DNA of 64,000 bases from Ga0077555 sp050187415 (GCA_050187415.1 JBFWXN010000014.1:22936-86935), one strand, 5' to 3'; positions 26,400-36,176 are shown, numbered from the stretch's first letter. The notes: generated by a model not told the origin, from the sequence alone. Numbers and translations are program-made.

Positions 26400-28694
26400 T
26401 TATTGCGCGGTGAGCCGGACATCGGACGTGACATCCGGACGCTCCTGCGGCACTTCCCTCAAGCTCTTCACGACGCGAAGCCGGCCGCGACATGACCGCG
26501 CCTCGTCACGGCGGTGAACGCGCCCGACGATCGAGACCGACAATCCGGCACTCGCAAGTGCAGCGACCGCCGCTTCGGCCTTGTCTGAAGGAAGGCCGGC
26601 GAGCAGACCGCCTGAGGTCTGCGGGTCGAAAAGCAGCGCCAGAGCGGCGGCCGTATCCTCGACGTCGACCGTGATCTGCGCGGCAACCGCCAGATTGTCG
26701 GGCAGCAGGCTCGATCGCACGCCGGCTGAAATCAATCGGTCGACGCCCGGATAGCGATGACACTGAGCAAGCCCGATCGTGGCCGACAGGTCCGACGCTT
26801 CAAGCATTTCCAAGAGATGCCCCGCGAGACCAAACCCCGTCACATCTGTTACGGCGATCGCCGCATGCCGCCGGAGTATCCTGGCGGCGAGTGCGCTCAC
26901 CGCCCGCATACCGCCAAGCGCCGCCGAGACCTCGCTCGCCTTGGCGAGGCCTCGCATCCACCCGGCAAATACGATGCCCGTGCCGAGCGGCTTGGTCAGA
27001 ATGAGCACCTCGTCGCCTCCGAGACCGCCCTTGAGCCACACCTCGTCGCGGCCGACGCCTCCCGATGCGAAGAACCCGATGGCGAGTTGATCGGCTCTCG
27101 CCGTATGACCGCCGACGATGCCAATGCCTTCCGGCGCGAGAACAGCGCGCGCCCCGGCCAGCAGCTGAAAAAGATCATCCTCCGCAAGATGCGCCGCTGC
27201 GGGCGGCAGTCCCGCTAGCGCGAGCACATGGTCGGGCTTTCCTCCTTTCGCGAGCACGTCGCCGACCGCGTGTGCAGCCGCAATCTCGCCCAACACGTAG
27301 GGCTCCGGCCAGATCGCCGGGAAATGGTCGATCGTTTCCAGGCGCAACTGGTCCCCACCGAGATCGAGCAGGGCCGCGTCGTCATGCGGCGCGAGATTTC
27401 GCACCGCCTCGGGCGGCTGCATCGTCTCGCTCTCGGCAAACCTATGCAGCGCTCGCGCGAGGGAGGCCGGACCAAGCTTGGCGGCACAGCCTGCGCACAG
27501 CATCTCGTCCACGCTCTGGCCGTTTGGCATCGGCTGCGGCAGGACCTGGAACATGCGCATGAAGCGACGGTCGATCCAATCCTTGAGCCGCCATGCCCAG
27601 GCGCCACTTGCCGCGAAGGGTCCGCGAGCGGCAATGGCTCGCTTGTCGCCACAGGCCATAAGCGTCAGGAACTGCGTCTGCGGCCTGAAGGGTCGGGGCG
27701 CCATGCCCTTGGCTCGCAGTCGAATGTTGCGAACGAGCGGTGGCCCCTGTCGCACCGCGAACACGCCTGCTTTCTCCCGCGGATACTCGAGCACTCCGGC
27801 GCAGTCGCCGACTGCGAAAATGTCAGCTTCGCCCTTGACCTGAAGCGTCGGCTCGACCGCCAGGAAGCCCTGCGAGTCGAGCGCAAGGCCCGTCCCGGCG
27901 AACCAGCCAGGTGCTGCAGCCTTCGTTGTCACGAGCGTTGCGTCGCTCTCCACCGTCCGTCCGCTGGCCAAGCGAACGGATTGCCGCCCGATCTCGACCA
28001 CCGCGTCCATCTCGACCAGTGTTACGCCGGCCCCCGCGAGTTCCTTTTCGGCCAGACGTCGCGCCCGCTCATTGTGGCCCGGGAGCAGGAGGCCGCTGCC
28101 GATAAGCGCGAATTTGAAGGCATCGGGCGCGATGCCGTGGTGCGGCGCCTCGTGGCGCAGCCGGTGTCGTATGGCTAGGACCAGTTCGAATCCGGCCGCT
28201 CCAGTGCCAACCAGCACAATGCGCCTCGGCCCATGCGGGGTCAGGGCGCGCGCCTCGAGATCGTTCCACCGGGGCGCAAACTCGGAAACCGGCTTCACCG
28301 CGATCGCATGCTCGACGGCGCCCACGATGTCGTCGATCGCGGGCGTGATACCGGTATCGATGGAAAGCAGATCGTAGGCTATCGACGGGCGCCCAGCGAT
28401 CTGCACGCGTCGCATCGCCCGATCGATGCCGATGGCTTCTCCATGAATGACGCGCGCGCCCGCGAATTGAGCCAGACGAATCAGATCGATATGGCAGGCG
28501 TCGAGGTCGTAGTGGCCGGCCACGTATCCGGGCAGCATTCCCGAATAAGGAGCGTCGAGCTCCTTCGCCAACAGGGTAATGTCGAGGCCGGGTTCACGCT
28601 CCATGGCGAGCGCCCGCAGAACCGTCACATGCGCGTGTCCGCCTCCGATCAGCACCAATCGCCGGCTGGCGCTCACGGTCTCATTGAGATGCAT
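26400..28694 (-). CDS. selD: FAD-dependent oxidoreductase/selenide, water dikinase fusion (SelD)
   Basis: A 764-residue two-domain protein. Residues 1-375 are a pyridine nucleotide-disulfide oxidoreductase (GGGHAHV at 17-23, LVGTGAAGFE at 161-170, FAVGDCAG at 293-300). Residues about 390-764 are SelD, which makes selenophosphate from selenide and ATP. The SelD active-site loop reads LCAGCAAKLGP (Cys400, Cys403, Lys406), the CxxCxAK form of this fusion subfamily, with Cys rather than Sec. VTDVTGFGLAGH and FDPQTSGGLL are further SelD motifs. The start at 28694 has GGAGG 11 bases upstream. Selenophosphate would feed Sec-tRNA or selenouridine synthesis; the oxidoreductase may supply reduced selenium (inference). 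Confidence 0.93.
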   Translation of the reverse strand: MHLNETVSASRRLVLIGGGHAHVTVLRALAMEREPGLDITLLAKELDAPYSGMLPGYVAGHYDLDACHIDLIRLAQFAGARVIHGEAIGIDRAMRRVQIAGRPSIAYDLLSIDTGITPAIDDIVGAVEHAIAVKPVSEFAPRWNDLEARALTPHGPRRIVLVGTGAAGFELVLAIRHRLRHEAPHHGIAPDAFKFALIGSGLLLPGHNERARRLAEKELAGAGVTLVEMDAVVEIGRQSVRLASGRTVESDATLVTTKAAAPGWFAGTGLALDSQGFLAVEPTLQVKGEADIFAVGDCAGVLEYPREKAGVFAVRQGPPLVRNIRLRAKGMAPRPFRPQTQFLTLMACGDKRAIAARGPFAASGAWAWRLKDWIDRRFMRMFQVLPQPMPNGQSVDEMLCAGCAAKLGPASLARALHRFAESETMQPPEAVRNLAPHDDAALLDLGGDQLRLETIDHFPAIWPEPYVLGEIAAAHAVGDVLAKGGKPDHVLALAGLPPAAAHLAEDDLFQLLAGARAVLAPEGIGIVGGHTARADQLAIGFFASGGVGRDEVWLKGGLGGDEVLILTKPLGTGIVFAGWMRGLAKASEVSAALGGMRAVSALAARILRRHAAIAVTDVTGFGLAGHLLEMLEASDLSATIGLAQCHRYPGVDRLISAGVRSSLLPDNLAVAAQITVDVEDTAAALALLFDPQTSGGLLAGLPSDKAEAAVAALASAGLSVSIVGRVHRRDEARSCRGRLRVVKSLREVPQERPDVTSDVRLTAQ

Positions 28695-28916
28695 GCTGGC
28701 GAAAACCTCCGGAGCGGCAGCGCTATCGATCGGGCGCGACACGCACCGGCGGAGACCGGACAAGGGTCTTCGCGGCAAGAACCAAAGTCTCTGGCACATC
28801 CGACGACACGACGAGCAACGAACTACGTCAACCGCCGCGGCGACACCAGTGCCAAGTGGCCGGCAAAAGGGGGAACGCGGATATGCCGACCGCAAGGCCG
28901 CATAGACCGGTGTGCC

Positions 28917-29396
28917 TCATTTGAGCGTGGGATAGGACTCGACAAGCTGTGCCAAGGCAGTCGTGACACTCGCCATATCCGCCCCGCTGAACGACGCACG
29001 AAGGCGCTCCTCGGCCCGCTTGGCTGCCGGCTCGGCCTCACCCAGCAGCGCCTCGCCCGCCTCGGTCAGCCGCACCGCATAGGCCCTCGCGTCGAGGCGC
29101 GTGCGCTTGCGCTTGATGAGGTCGCGCCGGAGGAGACGCTTGACGATCTCGGCAACGGTCGATCGATCGATCCCGGTCGCTTGAACGAGTCCGGTCTGGC
29201 TCACATCACGGGTGTTTGCCACCGCCACCAGCACCGCGAATTGCCGGGTCGTGAGCCCCGTCTTTGCGGCCTCTTCATTGAACACGCTATCGGCAACCTG
29301 ACAGGCGCGATGGAGCAGGTGCGTCAGCGAAGCGGCCAGCGCACCTTTGGGCCGTTCGTCGGACGACTCACTGCGCTCGGTCTGGTTTATGAGCAT
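28917..29396 (-). CDS. MarR family transcriptional regulator
   Basis: A 159-residue winged-helix regulator. HTH region: TGLTTRQFAVLVAVANTRDV, then TGLVQATGIDRSTVAEIVKRL as the recognition helix and LTEAGEALL as the wing and dimer end. The ATG at 29396 follows GGGAGG. MarR proteins usually repress a divergent or their own gene and are released by a small ligand. It faces the LysR gene across 195 bases, and two palindromes lie in that gap. Downstream on the same strand, 222 bases away, is the selD fusion; co-regulation is possible but not shown. Confidence 0.9.
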   Translation of the reverse strand: MLINQTERSESSDERPKGALAASLTHLLHRACQVADSVFNEEAAKTGLTTRQFAVLVAVANTRDVSQTGLVQATGIDRSTVAEIVKRLLRRDLIKRKRTRLDARAYAVRLTEAGEALLGEAEPAAKRAEERLRASFSGADMASVTTALAQLVESYPTLK

Positions 29397-29545
29397 GGGG
29401 CCTCCCTCAAACAAGGCAGTCGGCAATGCACGTTACGGTCACCGACGGGACTACGCGCGAACCGCAGACGTCGAAGTGAGCATTGCCTGCGCGTCGCTGC
29501 GACACTTGGCAGGCGACTGCAAGTCAGACATCCTCATGTTTGGTA

Positions 29546-29555
29546 ACGTGCACGT
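29546..29555. promoter_or_regulatory. 10-bp palindrome, candidate operator
   Basis: ACGTGCACGT is a perfect palindrome in the gap between the divergent MarR and LysR genes, 37 bases before the LysR start. Its position suits an operator for either regulator. Confidence 0.35.
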
Positions 29556-29579
29556 GAACGGCCGCCAGTTCCATTCGCA

Positions 29580-29593
29580 ATTTGTGTACAAAT
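29580..29593. promoter_or_regulatory. palindrome overlapping the LysR start codon
   Basis: ATTTGT-GT-ACAAAT is an inverted repeat whose last bases overlap the first two bases of the LysR ATG at 29592. A protein bound here would block the start; this could be self-repression. If so, the ATG at 29598 might be the real start. Confidence 0.35.
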
Positions 29594-30488
29594 GAGCATG
29601 AAAAATAGTTCAGCTCGACTGGACTGGGAGGATTTGCGAGTCCTTGTCGAGTTGGCTCGTCGCGGCAGCCTGTCGGCGACGGCCCGCGTGCTGGGCGTCA
29701 CGCATGTGACTGTCAGCCGCCGGATCGCCAACCTCGAGGCCGACCTGGGACAACCGCTTTTCTCCCGCGAATCAGGCCGGTATGTGCTGACGGAGGCCGG
29801 TAAGCGGGTGCTCGAGCTTGCAGGCCCCATGGCCGAGCAGGCCGACGCGATCGTCCGCGCCGCGTCCGGTTTCCACGAGACCATTTCCGGTCCCGTGCGC
29901 ATTACTGCGACCGAGGCTGTCGGCCTCTACCTCCTCGTTCCCAGCCTGAAGGCGATCCGCGACCGCTACCCTGACGTCGATCTCGATGTGCGCATCACTC
30001 AACAGAACCTCAGTCTTGCCCGCAGCGACGCCGAGATTGCCCTGCGCCTGGCTGGCCCATCGCCGGATTCGGGCGTTCTCGGCGTCAAGGTCGCCGACCT
30101 GCTCTATCATCTCTACGGTGCGCGATCCTATGTCGATCGCCGCAAGCCCGAACTGTTCGAGTATATCGGGTATGCTCCGGAGTTTGCGAATTGGCCCGAG
30201 GCCCAGGCTCTCGATCGCGTCGCCAAGGGGGGACGAACCGCGGTGCGCGTCAACCATCTCGGAAACCGCATCGAAGCGGCGAGATGGGGCCTTGGCCTGG
30301 CTCTCTTGCCGACCATCATGGCCGAGCCGTGGCCAGAGCTGGTGCGCGTCTCGCACGGCACGCCCGTGATGCGACGCGAGACCTGGGTGCTGGTGCATCA
30401 GGATTTGAAGGACGTTCCGCGCATCAAGGCGTGTGTGGAGCTCATCGTCGAGGACATTCGGAACCGCTACCCCTCGACGACGGAATGA
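29592..30488 (+). CDS. LysR family transcriptional regulator
   Basis: A 298-residue regulator. The N-terminal winged HTH (about residues 11-69) reads LRVLVELARRGSLSATARVL then GVTHVTVSRRIANLEADLG; the rest is the periplasmic-binding-like effector domain. It belongs to the group with the WEDLRVLVELAR start. The target is unknown; the next gene in the same direction is an MBL-fold hydrolase 122 bases on, a candidate. The start could be 29592 or 29598. Confidence 0.92.
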   Translation: MSMKNSSARLDWEDLRVLVELARRGSLSATARVLGVTHVTVSRRIANLEADLGQPLFSRESGRYVLTEAGKRVLELAGPMAEQADAIVRAASGFHETISGPVRITATEAVGLYLLVPSLKAIRDRYPDVDLDVRITQQNLSLARSDAEIALRLAGPSPDSGVLGVKVADLLYHLYGARSYVDRRKPELFEYIGYAPEFANWPEAQALDRVAKGGRTAVRVNHLGNRIEAARWGLGLALLPTIMAEPWPELVRVSHGTPVMRRETWVLVHQDLKDVPRIKACVELIVEDIRNRYPSTTE

Positions 30489-30610
30489 ACTCCGGGTTGA
30501 CCGTGCATTGTCGGCATTGGTCGCCCGCGCTGGACATTGCGACCGCAAGGCGCAATCGTTGACGTCTGAGCCCGGCGCGGCTCGCAGGATTGCACGCAAG
30601 AGGAACGGCC

Positions 30611-31486
30611 ATGAGCAGTGCCATCGAGATCGGCGACATCAAGATCCGGCGAATTGTCGAGCAGGAAGGCCCGTTCTTCCCTGTTCACGACTTCTTCCCG
30701 AACTTTACGCCCGAGATGATGGCCGAGAACAGTCATTGGCTGCAGCCGCGCTTTGTCGACAAGAACGGGATGCTGATCCTTTGCATCCAGAGCTACGTCA
30801 TCGAAACTCCGCACCATAAAATTCTCGTCGATACCTGCGTGGGCAATCACAAGCCGCGCCCGCACCGCGCCTTCTGGGACATGCTGTCGAGCGACCGCTA
30901 CGAGAAGAACCTGGCTGCGACCGGCCTCGGGGTCGAGGACATCGACTTTGTGATGTGCACGCATCTCCACGTCGATCATGTAGGATGGAACACGCGCCTC
31001 GAGAACGGCCGGTGGGTGCCGACGTTTCCGAATGCACGCTATGTGTTCTCAGACCGCGAGCTCGAGTTTTGGACCGAGCGGCAGAAGCAGAACCCCGAGG
31101 CAACAGCCTGGATCGCCGACAGCGTGCTTCCCGTCGTTGCGGCAGGTCGCGTCGACTTGGTGAAAAGCGACTACGCCTTCAACGATCACGTCCAACTACT
31201 TCCGGCGCCAGGGCATACGATCGATCAGTTCAACGTGCTCGCCGGCAAGCCCGGGCACGACGCTCTTGTGACGGGCGATATGGTCCATTCTCCGATCCAG
31301 GTGCGATACCCGGAAATCGGCATGATGTCGGACTGGGATTCCAAAATCGCAGGCGAGTCGCGCAATCGGTTGTTCTCGCGGTTTTGCGATACGTCGACAC
31401 TCATCTGCACAGGTCATTTTCCCTCACCCTCGGCCGGACGGATTACCCGCGGAAAGGACGGTCACTTCCAATTCATCGAGAGCTGA
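30611..31486 (+). CDS. MBL-fold metallohydrolase (lactonase-like)
   Basis: A 291-residue metallo-beta-lactamase-fold enzyme. The zinc motif THLHVDHVGW gives His118, His120, Asp122, His123, followed by LLPAPGHTIDQ and VTGDMVHSP as the later metal ligands. The form is close to the family that includes quorum-quenching lactonases and general hydrolases; the substrate is not known. The ATG at 30611 has GAGGA upstream. It lies downstream of the LysR gene, which may control it. Confidence 0.88.
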   Translation: MSSAIEIGDIKIRRIVEQEGPFFPVHDFFPNFTPEMMAENSHWLQPRFVDKNGMLILCIQSYVIETPHHKILVDTCVGNHKPRPHRAFWDMLSSDRYEKNLAATGLGVEDIDFVMCTHLHVDHVGWNTRLENGRWVPTFPNARYVFSDRELEFWTERQKQNPEATAWIADSVLPVVAAGRVDLVKSDYAFNDHVQLLPAPGHTIDQFNVLAGKPGHDALVTGDMVHSPIQVRYPEIGMMSDWDSKIAGESRNRLFSRFCDTSTLICTGHFPSPSAGRITRGKDGHFQFIES

Positions 31487-31517
31487 GCCGGTCGACGCGC
31501 GAATTGGCGGCGCAGCG

Positions 31518-32426
31518 TCAGTGAAGCGCGGTTGCACGAACCCACCAAGACGGGCGGTTTGCGGCAAGCCAACGCGCACCCTCGCCGGCCGCTTCGGCGT
31601 TCGCGAACAGCGCGAAACACGTCGGACCGCTTCCTGACATGCGAGCCAGGAGGCAGCCGTCGAGCCCGTTCAGAAGCGACAACGCTTCGGCGATGGCCGG
31701 ACAAAGGCATTTGGCCGGCAGCTCGAGGTGATTTGTCATGCCGGCGGCGAAATCAATCAATGCCGAAAGGCCCGGGAATTGTGGCACGACCGGCCGAGCC
31801 TCTAGGCTGTCACCTTGCCGTACCGCCGCTGCCGACAACGCGCGAAAAACATCGGCAGTCGAAAGCGGTGTGCCTGGGTTCGCCAGCACGGCCCAGACCG
31901 ACGGAAAGTCGGGCAGAGGCGCCACGCAGGTGCCCAATCCCCACATCAGTGACGCTCTGCTCTCATAGCAGACAGGCACATCGGCTCCGATGGTCGCGGC
32001 GAGCCCCTGCCAGTCGACCTTGTCGGCAAGGTCTGGGTTCGAGCGGCGCAGCAGACGCAGTGTTGCCGCAGCGTCAGCCGATCCGCCGCCGATCCCCGCG
32101 GCAACAGGCAAGTACTTACGAAGTCGGAACGTGCCTGTTTCGGCCAGCGGAGCTTCGCGCAGGACCGCCGCGGCCGCCCGTGCGACGAGGTTCGATTGAG
32201 GCGTGTCGTCGGCGAGGGCGATGGCGGCGGCGCCGCTCAGCTCGAGGCGGAAGGGGCCGCCCGGGGCCAGCTCCAATGTGTCTGAAGCCGGCGCGCCAGC
32301 AAATGCGACCAGGCTTTCGAGCTGATGGTATCCGTCGGACCGTCGTCCGTGGACGACGAGTGTGAGATTGATTTTGGCGGGCGCCACTTCAACGAGGGGG
32401 GCGCCGGCACGACCCGATCGGACCAA
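31518..32426 (-). CDS. ispE: 4-diphosphocytidyl-2-C-methyl-D-erythritol kinase
   Basis: A 302-residue GHMP kinase of the MEP isoprenoid pathway; it phosphorylates CDP-methylerythritol with ATP. APAKINLTLVVHGRRSDGYH is the N-terminal signature and PVAAGIGGGSADAAA (about 107-121) is the GHMP ATP-binding motif. The start is uncertain: TTG at 32426 has only a weak ribosome site, and GTG at 32387 would begin immediately before the conserved APAKINL. The gene follows the TPR gene by 45 bases, an order often seen in alphaproteobacteria. Confidence 0.93.
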   Translation of the reverse strand: MVRSGRAGAPLVEVAPAKINLTLVVHGRRSDGYHQLESLVAFAGAPASDTLELAPGGPFRLELSGAAAIALADDTPQSNLVARAAAAVLREAPLAETGTFRLRKYLPVAAGIGGGSADAAATLRLLRRSNPDLADKVDWQGLAATIGADVPVCYESRASLMWGLGTCVAPLPDFPSVWAVLANPGTPLSTADVFRALSAAAVRQGDSLEARPVVPQFPGLSALIDFAAGMTNHLELPAKCLCPAIAEALSLLNGLDGCLLARMSGSGPTCFALFANAEAAGEGARWLAANRPSWWVRATALH

Positions 32427-32471
32427 TCGACCAGCCCTTTCTTACCACTCGCGACACCCACGAGCAGGCGC

Positions 32472-34292
32472 TTACCGGATACCGGGCGCCTGCGGTGTCA
32501 GGCGACTCTCGACGCGCTTGCGGGGTGTCTGGCGAGTCACAGCGCGCGCCCGCTTTCCCTTCTGCGCCCTGGCATCTGGCAATGCCGGAAGACCATTGGC
32601 GACCTTGGCCTTTATCTTGGCGGCATCATCGGGCTCGGGTTTCAACGTCAACGCCTGGGCCCACTGGAATTTCGCTTCCCGTTCACGCCCCACGCGCCAA
32701 TAGGCGTCACCGAGATGATCGTTCAGCGTAGGGTCTTCGGGCCTGAGCTCGACGGCCCGCTCCAGATACTTTGTGGCCTGCTTGTAGTTTCCGAGGCGGA
32801 AATGCGCCCACCCAAGGCTATCGACGATGTAGCCGTCGTCAGGCTTGAGCTGCACGGCGCGCTCGATCAGTTTCAGGCCCTTTTTCAAGTGCACGCCCTG
32901 ATCGACCCACGAATAGCCCAGATAATTGAGAACGAGTGATTGGTTCGGCGAAAGTTGGAGCGCCTTCTCTAGATCCGCCTCCGCCAGCGGCCACTTTTTG
33001 ATGCGCTCGTAGCTTGTTCCCCGCGCATAATAATACGGCCAGTGCTTGGCCTCCGGCTTCTTGATGAGCCCGATCACCTTCGTGTAGTAACCGACCGCTT
33101 CCTCGTAGCGCTTGTGCCCACGCATCATGTTTCCGAGCGCGTCGAACGCCTTCGGATCCGTGGGATCCCGCGCGGCCTGCTTTTCCAGCAAGGCTTTCGC
33201 CTCTTCGACCCGGTCGAGCAGATTGAGGTTCTGGGCTTTGCGGATATCGATGGCCTGTTGCAGAGCCGTGCCCTCGGGAATCCGGTCGTAAGCCTCTATC
33301 GCAGCCTTGTAGTTCTTCGTTGTCTCGTAAACATTGGCGAGCGCGGCGAGGGCGAACGGAGACTTCGGCTCGAGGTAGAGCGCCATCTGGAGGTAAACGG
33401 CGCCGACGCTGATTCCGCCCTCACTCGCGAGAGCCTCCCCCAGTCCATAAAAGATCTCGGCCAGCCCCTCGTTGGGAGTCTTGACGATCAAATCCAGGGG
33501 CTTGCCGGCCGCGAGCTGCTCCATCAAGCCCTTGGCAACCGGATGATGGACACCACCCGTTTTCTTGGCATGCTCCTCCAAAATCGAAAGAGCGAGCTTG
33601 GAATTGCCTGCTGCCGCGGCATGCCGGGCGTAAGCCAGCGCGACGCGGAAGGACTTCGTGTCGCTGTTGAAAATGCGCTCGTAGGTCTGCTGCGCCTCGG
33701 CGCTCTGCCCGGCCACGTCGTACATCAACGCCTTGTGGTAGCGCACATAGAAGCGCGCCCACTCCGCCTGATTGACTTTTTCTGCCTCCGCGATGGCACC
33801 CGGCACATCGTTCTGACCGAGCTTCATCCAGCCTCTGGCGAGCGCGAGCGTGAGTTGTTCCATCACGCCGTTGCCGGGAGCTTTGAAGTGGTTGAACGCC
33901 TCTTCGTAGCGCTTGTTTTTTGCGGCTTCGAGGCCGAGCACAAGTCTTGCCATCCTGTGATCGGCGAAATTCTCGATCAGGCGGCGCGAGAGTTCGACCG
34001 CCCGGTCGAACCGACCCTCCGTCGCCTCCATCAACAGCGACTGTTCGGTCAGTGGCATGTTGTCCGGATCGCGCTCGAGCGCAGCACGATAGTATTCGGA
34101 GGCGGCCACGCTGTCGTGTTGCCCGCGCGCTATGCGCCCCGCCAGATAGCTGCCGAGGAGCGAGTTCGCCTCGTCCGGCTCGGCACCCGTGCGAGCCGTC
34201 GCGACACCCGCGCTCAGCGAGCACAGCAGCGGAATGGCCAGCAAGAGCCTGGTAGATCCGAACACTCCCCTGGCGGTGGCTCGCTTCCACAT
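32472..34292 (-). CDS. secreted tetratricopeptide repeat protein
   Basis: A 606-residue protein with a signal peptide (about residues 1-33) and TPR-type helix pairs across most of its length (for example AASEYYRAALERDPDN, YKAAIEAYDRIPEG, YKQATKYLERAVELRPEDP), ending in a basic tail. The ATG at 34292 is preferred since AGG lies eight bases upstream; a GTG at 34301 is also in frame. The protein should lie in the periplasm or be membrane-attached and act as a scaffold; the partner is unknown. It is paired with ispE. Confidence 0.85.
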   Translation of the reverse strand: MWKRATARGVFGSTRLLLAIPLLCSLSAGVATARTGAEPDEANSLLGSYLAGRIARGQHDSVAASEYYRAALERDPDNMPLTEQSLLMEATEGRFDRAVELSRRLIENFADHRMARLVLGLEAAKNKRYEEAFNHFKAPGNGVMEQLTLALARGWMKLGQNDVPGAIAEAEKVNQAEWARFYVRYHKALMYDVAGQSAEAQQTYERIFNSDTKSFRVALAYARHAAAAGNSKLALSILEEHAKKTGGVHHPVAKGLMEQLAAGKPLDLIVKTPNEGLAEIFYGLGEALASEGGISVGAVYLQMALYLEPKSPFALAALANVYETTKNYKAAIEAYDRIPEGTALQQAIDIRKAQNLNLLDRVEEAKALLEKQAARDPTDPKAFDALGNMMRGHKRYEEAVGYYTKVIGLIKKPEAKHWPYYYARGTSYERIKKWPLAEADLEKALQLSPNQSLVLNYLGYSWVDQGVHLKKGLKLIERAVQLKPDDGYIVDSLGWAHFRLGNYKQATKYLERAVELRPEDPTLNDHLGDAYWRVGREREAKFQWAQALTLKPEPDDAAKIKAKVANGLPALPDARAQKGKRARAVTRQTPRKRVESRLTPQAPGIR

Positions 34293-34436
34293 CGCTTGCA
34301 CCTCACGGGACTTGCAGACTGCGCCCGTCTTGAGTGATTCAATGCCGAGAACAGTAGCAAAGCTGCGCCGTTCCTGGCCATGAGCATCGCCGCCGCGGTC
34401 AGGCCGCGCAACGGCGGCATACCAACCGCACCGTGT

Positions 34437-35420
34437 CTACAGGATAGGCGTTTCGCCGTTAAGAACGCGCGCCAATACCGGTCTATCCACATTTCCCCCC
34501 GAAAGTATGACGCCGAGCCGCGCTCCGCGTTTCCTCCGGCCGTCTTTCAGCAACGCAGCCATGGCCGCCGCTCCGGCTCCTTCTGCCACGTTGTGCGTCG
34601 TCTCGTATATGAGGCGAATAGCATCTGCAATCTCATCCTCGGAGACGCGCACGATATCTGCAGCCCCTCTGCGCATAACGGTGAGCGCATCCGAATTCGG
34701 GTCCCGGCAGGCCATGCCGTCCGCAAACGTTTTCGCGCTATTGGTCGACACCGGCCGCCCTGCCTCGAACGACATCGCAACGGCCGGCGCAGCCTCCGCC
34801 ACGACTCCGACGATCTCGGTCGCAATCTGCAAGGCATCGCGCGCCGCAATGAGACCCGAGATCCCCGACCCCATGCCGATCGGAACATAGACTGCATCGA
34901 GCGGCCCGGCGGCCGCGAAAAGCTCGAGCGCGTAGGATGCGACACCCTTCACCAGCGCCGGATGAAAGGATGGCACCATGTGCAGCCCTTCCGCCGCCGC
35001 CAAACGCGCCGCTTCGTCCTTGGCCTCGTCGAAATCGACGCCGTGCTCGATGAGGCGCGCACCGAACGCCCGCATCGCGGCGTTCTTCTCAAGCGAATTG
35101 CCATGTGGCACCAGAATCGTAGACGCAAGGCCTACGGCCGCCGCCGCTCGCGCGATCGACTGCCCATGGTTGCCCCGCGTTGCCGTGATCACGCCGTTGA
35201 CCGGAACGCCGCTGCGCCGAAGCTCGTCCATATAGACGATGCCGCCGCGTACCTTGAAGGCGCCGATCGGCGTGTGGTTCTCATGCTTGACCCAGATTTC
35301 GGCGCCGGCCCGCTGCGCGATCAGCGGCCAGACGTAGGCCGGAGTTGCCGGCATGTGCTCGTGCACGAGCAAAGCCGCAGCCTCCAGTTCTGAACGGTCG
35401 AAAGAATAGGCATCCGTCAT
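34437..35420 (-). CDS. threonine/serine dehydratase-type PLP enzyme
   Basis: A 327-residue type II PLP enzyme. HTPIGAFKVRGG holds the PLP lysine (Lys56), ATRGNHGQS binds the amino acid carboxylate, and VPIGMGSGISG is the phosphate loop. There is no regulatory ACT domain, so it looks like the catabolic threonine dehydratase or serine racemase type rather than the biosynthetic IlvA. It converts threonine or serine to the keto acid and ammonia. The Lys sits in a SxKxRG-like context with Ala in the place of Ser. The ATG at 35420 has GGAG eight bases upstream. Confidence 0.88.
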   Translation of the reverse strand: MTDAYSFDRSELEAAALLVHEHMPATPAYVWPLIAQRAGAEIWVKHENHTPIGAFKVRGGIVYMDELRRSGVPVNGVITATRGNHGQSIARAAAAVGLASTILVPHGNSLEKNAAMRAFGARLIEHGVDFDEAKDEAARLAAAEGLHMVPSFHPALVKGVASYALELFAAAGPLDAVYVPIGMGSGISGLIAARDALQIATEIVGVVAEAAPAVAMSFEAGRPVSTNSAKTFADGMACRDPNSDALTVMRRGAADIVRVSEDEIADAIRLIYETTHNVAEGAGAAAMAALLKDGRRKRGARLGVILSGGNVDRPVLARVLNGETPIL

Positions 35421-35570
35421 CACGCAAGCTCCAGCCCGGGCCGTGGCACAGCGCTATCATAAGCATTCGTCGCGCCGCATCTCGGCCGTCGATCTGCGTC
35501 AATCTGCCCAGTGCCCGTTTCCAGCCCGATCAGGACTATCCCGCCGGCACTTCGCCTGGGGGACGCTGAC

Positions 35571-36161
35571 ATGTCGATGGGTGAAATCAGCGATCTGAAG
35601 GCCGAGGCCGACAGCCGCTCGAAATGGATCGGGGTCTATGTCGGCGTTCTGGCCACGCTGCTCGCAATTTGCGGCGTCGGCGGCGGCAATGCCGCCAAGG
35701 ATGCGACCCGTGCCAACATCGACTTGACGAATATGTGGGGGTTTTTCCAGGCGAAGAACATCAGGCGCACGGCGTTCACGCTCGCCGGCGATGAACTGGA
35801 ATTGACGCTGAAAGCGAGCCCCACGGTGCCGGACGAGGCTCGCCGCGCCCTGGAGGAGAAGATCCAGACCTATCGCGAAACCGTGGCGCGCTTCACAAGC
35901 GACAAGAAAAGCAACGAAGGCCTCGACGAGCTTTTCGTCCGGGCCAAGGCGCTCGAAGCCGAGCGCGACATCGCCCTGCGCAAGGACCCCTACTTCGATC
36001 TATCGGCAGCCCTCCTCCAGATTGCCATCGTCCTCGCCTCGGTCGCCCTTATCGCCGGCACGAATGCGTTGCTTTTCGTCAGCGGAGGTCTCGCTCTCGC
36101 CGGCACCATTCTGATGATCAATGGCTTCACGCTGTGGTACGCGCTGCCACTCCTCGGCTGA
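35571..36161 (+). CDS. DUF4337 domain membrane protein
   Basis: A 196-residue protein with one N-terminal membrane helix (WIGVYVGVLATLLAICGVGG), a helical hydrophilic middle (residues 60-130) and two C-terminal helices. NAAKDATRANIDLTNMWGFFQAKNIR is typical of DUF4337. The family has no known function. The ATG at 35571 has GGGGGA upstream. Confidence 0.8.
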   Translation: MSMGEISDLKAEADSRSKWIGVYVGVLATLLAICGVGGGNAAKDATRANIDLTNMWGFFQAKNIRRTAFTLAGDELELTLKASPTVPDEARRALEEKIQTYRETVARFTSDKKSNEGLDELFVRAKALEAERDIALRKDPYFDLSAALLQIAIVLASVALIAGTNALLFVSGGLALAGTILMINGFTLWYALPLLG

Positions 36162-36176
36162 CGGCCGGTGCACAGC

